64,000 nucleotides of DNA, from NCBI GenBank assembly GCA_012934845.2, contig WNNJ02003544.1, positions 62,001 through 126,000 of the forward strand, in the 5' to 3' direction. Both the position numbers and the translations under genes were made by a program. Positions within the stretch are counted from its first letter, which is position 1. Every line of letters starts with the position of its first letter. The notes under the pieces are model-generated. The model worked only from the letters and a program-made list of their open reading frames with translations. It made no database searches and was not told the DNA's origin. Positions 1-10,730 of the stretch are shown piece by piece. This stretch comes from Pomphorhynchus laevis. Its lineage: Eukaryota > Acanthocephala > Palaeacanthocephala > Echinorhynchida > Pomphorhynchidae.

Positions 1-2330
1 ATCTTATGCATCGTCTTGGCTATAGTTCTCCATCAAATGCTTCCTTTGCTGAACTATCAGATCTGCTCTCACAAATCTCGCTATTCTCCATTCTCTATTT
101 GTACTGGATGATATCAACATTCATTTAAACCATCCTTGGCTTCTTTATACCTAAAACTTGTCATTGCTTTTCACGGTTCTAACTATTCTATCATGTCTTC
201 GCTACCCACTCCTACCCATACTCACATTCTTTGTGGTGTTCTTGATTTAGCGATGCTACTAGTAGCATTTCTTCATCCGCCGTTATCTCTACTTTGAATC
301 CCGACCTATCAGACCATTTTCTTGTCATCATCTTTCTTCCTATTCTACGCTCTTATTTAGCCACGTATCCTACTCTCCGTCGACATTTAAAACGTTTTGA
401 TTTTTCTCTTTTTCGTTCTCTAATAATTATCTCTCCTTTCATGTCACCATCTTTAACTCTCTAACGTCCGATCTATCTGTCTAATCTTTTTGATTATGAA
501 TTCTCTTCTATACTCAACAATAGTCTTCTCTGTCAACTCTTTATTCCACGTCGAACGTACTATGCACCATGGTTTGACTCTGACTGTATGAGTTCCAAGT
601 GTCTTCAACATCATCCGTATAAACTACCTTCGTTTCCTCAAGTATTTAGCTCTTTATATAGAGCTATATATAGTTGTGGTGAATATATTTAATAATCGCC
701 AATACTATTTAGCTCTATATATATCTCACAGTCCCCTTCTGCGTAGTAAGTCTTTTAAAAAACAAGCTTCTATCTTCCTCTAATTAAAGATCTAAATGGA
801 ATACTCTCAATACTATATTGTCACGTTCTACCTCTGTTAGTATTCTGTATCCATATAAATTTTGTTTATCATCAATCAAATCTCGATTCAACTATGCTAG
901 GAATTCATTTTTCTCCTATCTCGTCTCATTTGCTGGATCTTCATTTGCCGTACTCTTTCATCTTATTCATGTATCTGTAGACGAGGTTTCTCGTGTGCTT
1001 TTATATATAACTATCAAAATATCTCCTGCTAATCCTCCTTCTACTTATTCAACCTGTTCCTTTCTTAACCTCAATTTTTAACTCTTCCATTCGTACTGGT
1101 TATTTTCCTCCTGCTTGAAAATCCGTCATAGTTTAAACACTACTCAAGAGACCCTCCCTTGATCCCTGAATGCATTCATCATATCGCCCTACATCTAATC
1201 TTCCAACTGTCTCTAAACTTCTAAAACGTCTTGTGTTGAACCAGGTTAACATATATATCTTCGTTCAAACTCTATCATCCTTCTCAATCTGCTTTACGAT
1301 CTCACCATTCTACTGAGCTGGCCTGCAACAAAGTTTTCTCTAACTTACTTTTTAAAAACTCTGCAGTGTCGTAATTTTCCTAAACTTTTCTTCCGCGCTT
1401 GATATTGTTGACCATTCTATCCTCATTCATTGCCTTCGCCATAACTATGGAATTTATTCTGCTCTTGTATCCTGATGCTCCTCTTATCTCGCTTAGAATG
1501 TTTCAATGCGTCTTTCTCTGCCACTTCTCTTTTCAGGGGGGGGGTATTCCACAAGTTTCTGTGCTCGAACGAAGTATTTTCTTTCTTCTCCTTGGCGATC
1601 TCTCCAGCATTACATGTGACCATAACTTCATCATGCAATATGCTGATGATATTTTCCTTTACTCTTATTCTCCTGCTCATCTTATAAATGATCTCTCCGC
1701 CTCTCTTATCAATTGTCTTCTCTTAATCTCCAAGCATATTTCCTCGCTTCGTTCGTATCTTAATCATTCCAAGTCTGAAATCTTATGGGTTATCCCTTCT
1801 CCCTCTCTGTCTCTCCCCCTTCGATGTTTATTAATTCGACCGTTCTTTCTATTGCTGGTCATCTCAATTAGAAGTCTACTTCGACAACTGCCTTTCTCTT
1901 GATATACTTCTTCGCGATAAAATACGATCTTGCAATCTCCTAATTCGCGACCTTCACCATGTCAGAATCTCGCTTGATATCTACTCATGTCACTCTCTTA
2001 TTTCAAGTCTATTGTTTCATAAGATCAACTGTTGCCTCAGTGTTTTTGATTTTTCATCTAAATCCTATCTCCTTCCACCCTGGCGCCTTGTGAATTCCAT
2101 TGTTATTATCCTTTCGCCTCGGCCGTTTTGATCACATATCCTCTTGCCTCTCTGAACTCAACTTGCTAATTATGGTAAACTGCATTCTATTCCGTATCCA
2201 TTGTATCAGTTTTCGACATATTTTCTCTAACCCGCCTTATAATTTGAATCTTTCTGCCCTTACTAAATCCAGCATCACCTCCTTTTAGAACAGGAATAAA
2301 CATGCTGAGAAAATTCGGGCCATATTTTAA
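1..2330 (+). mobile_element. Decayed L2-like LINE, family A (5' part outside window)
   Basis: The stretch reads, in several shifting frames, as the second ORF of an L2/CR1-type LINE. The end of the endonuclease (a PDLSDHFLV motif near 300-335) is followed by a linker with a YYAPWFDSD motif near 550-580, then reverse transcriptase with MQYADDIFLYS near 1635-1670, then the C-terminal region (RRFDHIS near 2115-2135). It matches the minus-strand copy at 59.85-62.7 kb and the split copy at 41.86-42.01/52.92-54.33 kb. Many frameshifts and stops show that it is long dead. I see no hairpin tail at its 3' end, so the 3' UTR is lost or diverged. Confidence 0.85.
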
Positions 2331-2488
2331 TCCTTTATTACTGTAGTGTCCGGATAAACTAAAACCATCTTGATATATTTGTGTTTATCAGATTCAAATT
2401 ATATTAGTGATACGGATTAAAATTCGCGAAGGCCTGGTGTCAAATTCAAGTGTGCATAAATTCAAATGATTACCAATTCGCGCTTACA

Positions 2489-2528
2489 ACATCCTTGTAA
2501 GCTTTCATATGCGCGCTTACAAGGATGT
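2489..2528. repeat. Perfect 14-bp inverted repeat (hairpin)
   Basis: ACATCCTTGTAAGC at 2489-2502 is the exact reverse complement of GCTTACAAGGATGT at 2515-2528, with a 12-base loop. It lies about 160 bases beyond the LINE remnant. It could be the end of a small foldback element; nothing else recognisable is attached. Confidence 0.6.
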
Positions 2529-2530
2529 CG

Positions 2531-3046
2531 GGGAACACAAAAAGTTGAGTGGTTCGTTGAAGAGGTTTGATAGAAATGTGAGTTGGATAAGATCTCGAGG
2601 GAATGAATTTATTGATTTATTGTGGAAGAGGAGCCATTAAAAATATAATATTTAATGTTATTAATTTATAATATTTCATAATATTACTATAAGTAATATA
2701 ATTATTGCTGAAATTTGTAAAGGATGCACATGCGTAAGTGTTATGACATAAACTAACTTATTTACTTTGTTATAGATCGTTCAATAAAACCTCCGTCGTA
2801 TTCGTATTATAACAGTTTATTGAACAATTGTTGGATGGACAAGTTACTAACTCAGCCTCAGCTCATTATCAGGCCAGACGATGTTAATGAAGAAAGAACA
2901 TATCTACATTGGAAAACGCGTTTCGAAAGTCTCCTCACTGTGTATCATTTAAATTGCAAATCATAAATTTGGAACTTACCACATGGAAGTATTATATTTG
3001 GAACTTACGCGCCTCCTTGAGACAAATGATCAAATACTGTCGAAGT
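2531..3046. other. No gene seen
   Basis: AT-rich sequence with short open frames that match nothing I recognise. A purine-rich stretch around 2860-2960 has no splice signals or family motifs. Confidence 0.5.
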
Positions 3047-3264
3047 TGTGTAACTACAAGGTCACACAGATTAGATCACATCGTAGTGATGAGTATGCTA
3101 AGGTCGAAACGACCGATTGGGAACTAAGCATCTGTGGTAGACGCATTCCAGCTTAAGCATCCTGTCGAAGGTTGTATAAAAGCATGCAGCTTTAGTCCTT
3201 ATTCCAGTTCGTGTTGTAAATAAAAGTTGTAGCACGATTCTTTCAGATTGTAACGTCACTAACA
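3047..3264 (+). repeat. Possible solo LTR (fossil)
   Basis: The 218-bp block begins TGTGTAAC and ends CACTAACA. It contains a TATA box (GTATAAAAGC near 3175) and, about 50 bases downstream, an AATAAA polyadenylation signal near 3222. This order is typical of the U3-R-U5 layout of an LTR. No target duplication, internal region or second copy is visible, so a stand-alone promoter or chance similarity remains possible. Confidence 0.3.
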
Positions 3265-3635
3265 ATCATGTCAATACAGTCAATTTAGTTACTAAATAAC
3301 ACTAGTGGTCGAAAGACCGAGCAAGAATAGTTTATCACACGGGCATATGCTTTCTAATCAATGACATGCCCAAAATGTATATAAACAAAAAAACTCAATA
3401 CTTAATTTTATAATTATATTAAATACGTAAACTCAGTTAGCTGAATTGATTCAAAGTGCAATTCTACCAGAACAAATAATTTAAATATAATTTAATTAAT
3501 TTAAGTTTTTTAATAACCCAATTATATTTTGGTTTATTGCGCTGAATTTAAGGAAAAAACTGATTATTTTCAATATAGAAAATTCAATATTTAATAGCAT
3601 GTAATATCGAATTAGCATTAAATATCGATTTGTTC

Positions 3636-4060
3636 AAAATGCGAACACATTTATCCAGAAGGCCTCATTCGTAACAAAACCAATATTAATGATAAAGAAG
3701 GTACATATCTAGATATAAACATTAAATTAACATTAACTAAAACTAATATTAATTTATATCGTAAAGATGACATATTTAAATTTACAAGAAACATATTTTT
3801 GCATGAGCATTCATGCATACCATATAATATAAAATATAATACATTAAATAATGAAATTTTAAGAATTGCAACAATTTGTAACGATATTGGCTTTCTTAAA
3901 AATCATTTAAATAATTTAATAGATGCATATTTTAAACTAGGTTACTATAAAAATAGTAAAATATATGAATTAACAAAAAATATTTTTAAAAATAAATTTA
4001 AACTCTTAAGCGGGAAAATAAATTTATTAAGCTATTAAGTTTATCTATAATCTATATAAA
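3636..4060 (+). mobile_element. Penelope-like element, C-terminal RT fragment
   Basis: The translated strand carries the end of the reverse transcriptase found whole at 31.2-32.0 kb and 27.0-28.4 kb: IYPEG, NKTNINDKEG, LHEHSCIPYNIKY, then a helical stretch ending in KNKFKLL. This is the thumb/C-terminal part downstream of the YIDD catalytic motif. The 5' part of the element is missing. A short duplicated KNKFKLL stretch follows the ORF near 4185-4205, so the 3' end is also rearranged. Confidence 0.7.
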
Positions 4061-4261
4061 GTAATCTAGAAGTTAATTTTTTATAAGTTAATCCTCTTTA
4101 TAAGAAAGATGATTTCTAAATCCTCTTTCTAATCTATAGAAATTAATCTATAAGTTAATCTAATATTTAAAAATAAATTAATAATAAAAATAAATTCAAA
4201 CTCTTAAGCGGTAAATGTAAGGTACATTTACCGCTTAAGGTACACTAAATAATCGAATTTT

Positions 4262-4400
4262 ATAAGAGGAAATACTTGATTAGCGTGTATTTAGCCCCAC
4301 TGCTATGCTGGGTCGAAGAATAAGGCCCGAGACCAGATGGCATAGCAGTTCCTCCTGATGACCTCAAATTTCTAATGCATAGGGTATTAAATATTAATCG
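4262..4400 (+). repeat. Penelope-like terminal repeat
   Basis: This is one of at least six copies of a block that elsewhere directly follows the Penelope-like ORF. It has GTGTATTTAGCCCC, then CTGCTATG and CATAGCAG paired around a ~33-base loop, then CTGATGACCTC. In this copy the inner part of the loop can pair further (CTGGGTC against GACCAG). It sits in what would be the intron before the POP1 exon. Confidence 0.65.
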
Positions 4401-4858
4401 GTCAGAAAAATATCGCACTGTAAACATTAAAAATTAAAATACAATATTTAAATAATTCAAATTCATATTACGATGTATTAATTTTAAATACAAATAAGTT
4501 AATTAAGTTATTCAGTTTATCTATATAATTTATAATCTATAATATAGCATATATTTAACAAATATATTAAAATGCAGTCTTTATTATATATATTTGTTAT
4601 GCAACGAAAATATCAGTGTGATAAAATTTAAAAATTGCTTTTAAAATTAAATTTTTCCTAGATATTTAGTCTGAAATCTAGTATTTTGAAAATTTCAAAT
4701 GTCTTCTCTGAATTCAAAACGAATTCAGAGAAGTTTAGCCTTTTAACCTTTTATTTCTAAAGCATATATCTTAATAGGATTACAAGTTTTATAATATGGC
4801 ATCTCTTCATAACAATTAAATGTAAAAATGCGATTTTGTGTTTTTTTTTCACATTTAG

Positions 4859-5439
4859 GCAAGTGTGTCTTTCCAGATGAATTTCCAGATACACTAGCCA
4901 GCCAAACTGATAATGAGTTGGAAGCGTTATCATCATATGATCAATACAGTAGACGCCCGATTAGCAAACGAATTAATTATGATAAACTTGGAGTAGCTGA
5001 TCCTTTTAGATTTCACTGGAAAGAACTTTAAGACTATTGGGCAATTATTTTGAGCGTTCAACAATTAAATAGCAAATTACTAGTTCAAAGATTTAGTGCA
5101 TCAATACATGATGGAACATATTTACACCCTGTTCTGATATATTTGAGAAATCGACCGTTATCATCTAATTCGTTCATATTGATCAGTAAATCTAGCGCTA
5201 ATTTGCAGCAAAATCACCCGTCTTTAATCGAAAAAGACTTGAACAAATTCACCAGAAGTGAAAATTTTCTAATAATTGGTTATGTTACACATTGCAGTTT
5301 CTCTATGCTACGTGGTCGATGTATCGCTAAAGGAATGATTATTTCAGAATATCTTAATCAAAACCAATACTTTGTACAGAACATTCGTAATACGGATATC
5401 GCTCAGTGTAAAGTTACACCACTGAATAAGAAGTACTAA
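4859..5439 (+). pseudogene. POP1: RNase P/MRP subunit POP1, C-terminal exon with in-frame stop
   Basis: POP1 is the large protein scaffold of nuclear RNase P and RNase MRP, which process tRNA and rRNA precursors. The reading frame starts after a good splice acceptor (T-rich tract, then ACATTTAG, AG at 4857-4858). It opens with VFPDEFPDT and RRPISKRINYDKLG, matching the POPLD domain signature (PAKRPNYVKLGT in human POP1). It ends with LIIGYVTHCSFSMLRG and QNIRNTDIAQCKVTPL, matching the POP1 C-terminus (LLGFVTQGDFSM and PPASLQYRFARI). The two halves are in one frame but separated by a TAA at 5029-5031, just after the FHWKEL motif. The middle region is much shorter than in human. No other POP1 exons are visible upstream. 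Either the gene is split by long introns and the stop is a recent lesion or error, or this is a partial pseudogene copy. Confidence 0.6.
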
Positions 5440-5604
5440 TTCTCCTCTGTTTTCGTTATTATTAGTAATTTGTATTCACTTGGACTAAACTATAATCTGT
5501 AAATTATACAAATATTAAGAACCAACGCACATTATCACTTATATCACTAATATCACTTATGGTATTTTTTGCTTATTAAATTTCGATTTAGCATTATATG
5601 ATTC

Positions 5605-5870
5605 TCATATGTTTTTGCATGAGCATTCATGCATACCATATAATATAAAATATAATACATTAAATAATGAAATTTTAAGAATTGCAACAATATGTAATGA
5701 TATTGGCTTTCTTAAAAATCATTTAAATAATTTAATAGATACATATTTTAAACTAGGTTGCTATAAAAATAACATCAAGCAGAAAATAGTAAAATATATA
5801 AATCAACAAAAAATATTATTAAAAATAAATTTAAACCGTCGTATAAAGATATAAAGATATAAAATGTATG
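5605..5870 (+). mobile_element. Penelope-like element, C-terminal RT fragment
   Basis: The sequence encodes LHEHSCIPYNIKYNTLNNEI, then the helical C-terminal segment ending KQKIVKYINQ. It is nearly identical to the fragments at 3.8 kb and 31.7 kb, and the 5' boundary is abrupt. The element is 5'-truncated and lies just downstream of the POP1 exon. Confidence 0.7.
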
Positions 5871-5924
5871 TTTTGATATTAACTCTAATAATTATTAGAG
5901 TATTTAACTATAATAATTTTAATT

Positions 5925-7240
5925 TGATGACCTGATAAGATAGCAGTTTCTACTGATGACCTCTAATCCTTATTGACGCGAAGCCCAAAATGATATTATC
6001 ATCCGAGCTATGCGATGCAATACATGATTTAATATAGAATGTATTGTATCATGTTATTTATGCACTCAAATAGATGAATTTCTGAATAAATAAAGTATAA
6101 GTAGAATTTCCTATTTTTAAATACGTTGGGTTTGAAATACGCTGATATGTTGGGTCGATGAATATATGCCGAAACCTGATAACATGGCAGTTCCTCCTGA
6201 AATTAAATGGCAGTTCCTCCATTATTGTTTGAACAAATTATTTTCAATAAAAATAATAATTTTCTTATTATCATCAGATTATTTTCCATCCTCTAATCCT
6301 TATTATGATACATAGTCTGTTATTTATTAGTAAATTCATAAAAATTGACTTTTATTTTAATTTGTAATTTTAACTCTATTTTTTTACTCTAATCTGTAAT
6401 CTCTAATTCTTTTACATCGTCTGTTATTTATTAATCATTCCTAAAAATTAATTTTTATTCTAAATTTAAATTTTCAATTTCAACTTGATATAAATATTAA
6501 TTGCATAAAATATCATATAATTATTTATTATTATCTTTATTTTTAATTTATACAGTAAAAATAAGTAGATACAGCTATCTGATCTGATTAATATACTTCT
6601 AATATAAGATATGAAATAATATTAGAATATAATATTATAATAATATAAATAACGCAACAGTTTGTGCAGTTAATGGTGTATTTGACAATGGTCAAAATAC
6701 TACTGTTTAAAACTAATGAAAGATTAAATCTATGAAATGTTTCTTGTCTTACTCATAGAAAGAATTACTATGTTTAAATATTTTCATAATTAATGAGGTA
6801 CTTTAATAACTTAAAAATTCATCAATTTAATCATATCGAAAGCACAATATAAAAGGTCCTTTAAGAATTTGCATGGGGTGAGGATTTGACCCCGTTAGAG
6901 GGCACAATTGCAAAATTATGATATTCAATCATTCAGTGTATGACACACATGAGGTTCCAAACGTTCACACTACAGTAGCACGTTAAGCATAAAAATTCTT
7001 GGTATTTGTACATAATGCTCTGGTCTTAGTTCAAGTGCACCATAAGCGAACTGGACTATTTTCTATTCATTCACCGGACTACTTGTTATTCATTACCCTG
7101 ATTTCGAAGATGAAGTGTACGACGAGAAAAATTTTCGGAACTATTTAATGACGCTAAAGTATTTACAAGAAGATAAAGTAATCATATGAAAACGAACAAC
7201 ATTTGGTTCATTAACATATTTAGATATATACTTTTGTTAT
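5925..7240. other. AT-rich stretch with scattered Penelope-like terminal repeats
   Basis: No gene is seen. Pieces of the Penelope-like terminal repeat lie at about 5930-5980 and 6135-6215 (TATGTTGGGTCGA, CCGAAACCTGATAACATGG). The downstream part of the same repeat lies at 6236-6545 (TCTGTTATTTATTAGTAAAT and following). Short frames between 6600 and 7240 match nothing. Confidence 0.5.
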
Positions 7241-7254
7241 TATCACTATTAGAT

Positions 7255-7475
7255 TTATTAAGAATTCGGCTACCTGGATAAATTTGTTCACTTATTTAAT
7301 AAGAATTATTAAAGTTGAATACATATATATGATCAATATATCGAAACATATAACATATCTTCATATAGTTAAGGTTTATTTTTACACAGTTATGAACAAA
7401 TTCATATTCTATCGAGTTTAAAAATAAGTCAGATATCATTGGGCTACCTTTACCTCCCATTAAAACACATTTTTA
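7255..7475 (-). mobile_element. Penelope-like element, RT core fragment
   Basis: On the minus strand this reads as the palm region of the same reverse transcriptase as at 27.3-27.9 kb. It runs from the MGG-like turn through the sequence around the catalytic YIDD-type motif to the PGSLI segment. It is diverged and broken by several changes, and about 75 codons remain. Confidence 0.6.
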
Positions 7476-7507
7476 TAAAATATAAGACAACGTTATTAAT
7501 ACAATAG

Positions 7508-7555
7508 TTTTAATAACAAATGTTGTTCGTTTAATGAAAACGAACAACATTTGGT
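7508..7555. repeat. Inverted repeat with a direct copy at 7187-7207
   Basis: AACAAATGTTGTTCGTTT and AAAACGAACAACATTTGGTT form a hairpin with almost no loop. The second arm also occurs as a direct repeat at about 7187-7207. A further direct repeat (AATATAAGACAACGTTATTA) occurs near 7478 and 7747. The pattern suggests local duplication and inversion around the Penelope-like fragment. Confidence 0.55.
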
Positions 7556-7797
7556 TATTTTTTATTTCTCAGGTTGCGTCAGATCAGTCGAAACATAGGC
7601 CAGTTTCATTGCTTAAAGAAATGTATGACTTTGTACATCTAATTCTTATTTCATTCTGTCAGTTGTAGGAGTTTGAAAATTATATAATATATTTTTAATA
7701 ATATATTATTAAGAATATAGAAAATTATTTTTACGTCTTTGTAATAAAATATAAGACAACGTTATTAATCCAATACAAATGATTTCCCATCTTATTA

Positions 7798-8260
7798 TTT
7801 TCAACAAAAATAATAATTTTCTTATTATCATCAGATTATTTTCGATCCTCTAATTCTTATTCTGATACATCGACTGTTATTTATTAGTAAATTCATAAAA
7901 ATTGACTTTTATTTTTATTCTTTATTTATATTTAAAATACGTATACTCAGTTAGCAGATCTGATTATAAACTTATTTTATTATTAGAAAAAAATATTTTA
8001 GCAAAAAATGTGACGTTATAACCTCGTCATTAAACAATGAGATTAATTTAATTTATTAATTTATTAATTTATAAAGTTTATTTAAACTTTATATAAATAT
8101 AAATTGTATATTTAAATTTCAATTTTAAATTTTAACTTGATATAAATCATATAAAATCTTATATTAAAATTATTTATAATTATTTATAACTTAACTATCT
8201 ATTTATATTTCTTTATTTTTATTTTAAAAATAAAATTATTTATAAAATACGTAAACTCAG
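7798..8260 (+). repeat. Penelope-like terminal repeat, downstream part
   Basis: The block repeats 6236-6545 and 26.60-26.75 kb closely (CAGATTATTTTC, ATACATCGACTGTTATTTAT, AAATACGTATACTCAGTTAG). It has no coding potential. Confidence 0.6.
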
Positions 8261-9675
8261 TGAATGAAAGTCTAGAACCGCCGAGCGAAGGAGGACAGTA
8301 AGATGTTTAGTCACAAAGATAAAATCACGAAGACATTCACTTCTTATTTGAAGAAGCGTTGAGCAAACGAAGATTCGCTAGAATGTCTAAATTGAGAGAA
8401 CTCACTGAGCACTCACGAAAACATGTAGAGTCTGATTTTTCTTATTTGAAGCATCTTAGTACTTTTTGTGGGAAACAGCATAGGAAACGAGACACGAGCC
8501 GTGAAAGGAACTGTCAAAGGCACACGGAAAAAGATTATTATTATTCAAAATAGCAGCAAACGGAGAAAAGTAGAAGAGATTTGAAAAATCAGAAGAGATT
8601 TGTGTTTTTTAAAGGAACAGTCATTACAATTGAAGACACGAGTAGGATTCCAAGCTACATTTGAACATTTTTGGCTTTTTATTTGTGTAATTAATAAATG
8701 TCATTCAATTTTTATTATTTTAAAATTTTTCATTTGCAAATCCTGTCATTTTTACCTTTTTATATATTACCAATTAAATAAACTTACCTTTGTTGGTCAT
8801 TGGCTTTTGCATTGCCTAGAAGTGCTAATTGATTTTCTAATGGCACCGAACTAAATGCTTATTTCTCAGGTCACTTCCCGTAATTACTTCAATATTACCC
8901 TCTTCGCTTTTTTTTCAATTAAAACAGAGCAATCCCTTATCGGTGATAAGCAATTATTTCAACAAGACAATTTTGAAGATAAAATATTTGCGAAATTGCT
9001 ATAATAGACAAAATAATTGTCCTTATTAAAACAGAGATTGTTTATAATTTAATTAGCATTTGTTTATACGTTTAGACGGTAATAATAGAGTAAATTTAAT
9101 TGTCTAATCTCTGTTTATATTGTTGTGATAAGTACTTTATATTGCTTTCACATTTGTTTATATTTTCAATATTTATCGATTGATAATAACAAAAGCTTAA
9201 TAAATTATTAAATTGGCTATATTGCAGAAAATCGGTAAATTTCGTTATCTGATCACTCTCTCTTAATTGATGTTTATATATACTATTATCGTATTTATTT
9301 ATATTTTCAGTTTATAGAAAAATTTTAAAAATAAGCATCAAATTTACAAAAACGCACAATAGCAGTAATCTTTCTTATCTACGTCATTTGCATTGTAATA
9401 AGTGAAATCTTCAAGTTATTGTATTTGTTTATATTTTTAATGTTTATCTATCAATCATTATATCAAAAGTTAGTAAATGAGAATAATATTATATTTTATC
9501 TTAGATTTGTGTTTACACAAAGTAGAATGAAATAGTGATATAATCACTCTTTCACTAGTGATATAGAAAATGCAGTCGAAATCCGATATGATAGTAGCTT
9601 CTTCAAATGTCACTTTATCGTATCTTGCTGTTATCATATTTATATCTGCTTATATTTTATGTGACAGTAGGATTA
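8261..9675. other. No recognisable gene
   Basis: A 64-codon frame rich in Arg and Lys (8359-8553) and a hydrophobic 84-codon frame (8600-8854) exist. Neither has an identifiable family, splice signal or good start context, so I treat both as chance. The rest is AT-rich. Confidence 0.5.
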
Positions 9676-9868
9676 AGTTATAAATTGATTGTTCACTCAT
9701 ATTGGATTATTTATTAGTGAAGATAGAGTGAAGTAAAATAGTTAATCGCATTTTCAATAGCCTACTGCTACCGTCTTCAGGAGTAAATGTTACAAAATAT
9801 TTTTTTACATTTTACTTAATTCTCCACTAATAAATAATCTAATATAAGTGAACAATCAATTTATAATA
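9676..9868. mobile_element. Hairpin (MITE-like) element
   Basis: TATAAATTGATTGTTCACT near 9676 pairs with AGTGAACAATCAATTTATA near 9850. The complementarity continues inward for about 60 bases per arm (GGATTATTTATTAGTG against CACTAATAAATAATC), leaving a loop of about 70 bases. No coding capacity. A non-autonomous DNA transposon or foldback element is the simplest reading; no target duplication was confirmed. Confidence 0.6.
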
Positions 9869-10547
9869 TAATACGGCCGCAATATGGAGATGCAAGCTTA
9901 AAGATTGGTAGGATTAAGTGTACGTTAGCCAATCGTTTTGCTTGGTGAGTTCTTAGATAGATTAAATGTACTATAAGGCAGATTAAATAAGTAATCTCAA
10001 TTAATAAGAGATAAGAAATCTCCTTTTATGATTAATAATGACCATGATTAAGGATAAGATTAAAAAAGTAAGAGATGAAATAATCTCTCTAATATAGCTT
10101 TATAGTGCGATAATATTTTAATTGCTAGCATCTGCAATTCTAAAATATTCTTGTAATTCTTCCGTAGATACATTATTTATACGTTAAATAAAATATACAG
10201 ATATAAATGTGATAAAAAATTAAAATGGCAAATGTGGATGTTATATCGGATTATTGCTCATATTTCTCAACTAGCGTCGTTTCGGAACTAAATTCTTAAG
10301 TGTAACAGTTCACCACACTGTCCACATATCCTATTTTGCTCGTATAGCACAGGGCTTAAAAGCACGTATTTCAGCGTCTACTCTTGGGTTTAGGTAAAGG
10401 CTGAGCAACTACAAATTGAATGTACTTGCTGGGATATTCTTATTCCGATAGAAATACACAGCCATGGACGAACGAGATTCCTAATTCAGTTTGTGCATGA
10501 TGTCATCCTATAATAGCCGTGGTATATAGAAAGAATACCATTCTAAA

Positions 10548-10730
10548 TCATATTAAATAGCGATTAACGGCATGCAGACGATACACATTCGCGTTCAAAG
10601 ATTTACAAGTCTCAAGCATTTTAATAGCGATTTGACAGGCTTCATGATATTTCCATTTTACCCGTAAATGCGAATCCTCGAAAGAAAAAAGAGTTTTTCT
10701 ATGTTTTATGGCCCAATTTGTGCGAATCAT
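10548..10730 (-). CDS. Hypothetical 60-codon frame, possible terminal exon
   Basis: The frame starts with ATG and ends in TGA. It has a balanced, protein-like composition, with one segment (KWKYHEACQIAIKMLETCKS) that would form an amphipathic helix. A possible splice acceptor (TTGATCAG) lies just upstream of the ATG on the minus strand, so it could be a last exon. I do not recognise a family, and no partner exon was identified. Confidence 0.2.
   Translation of the reverse strand: MIRTNWAIKHRKTLFSFEDSHLRVKWKYHEACQIAIKMLETCKSLNANVYRLHAVNRYLI

Noticed and set aside
2909-3127. 72-codon plus-strand frame
   Set aside because: Starts with TTG, has no family resemblance and overlaps the LTR-like block.
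6868-6905. tRNA T-arm-like sequence (GGATTTGACCCCG)
   Set aside because: An isolated B-box-like match with no A box or stems around it.
8359-8854. Two frames of 64 and 84 codons
   Set aside because: No ATG start context, splice signals or homology that I recognise. The second is hydrophobic only because it is T-rich.
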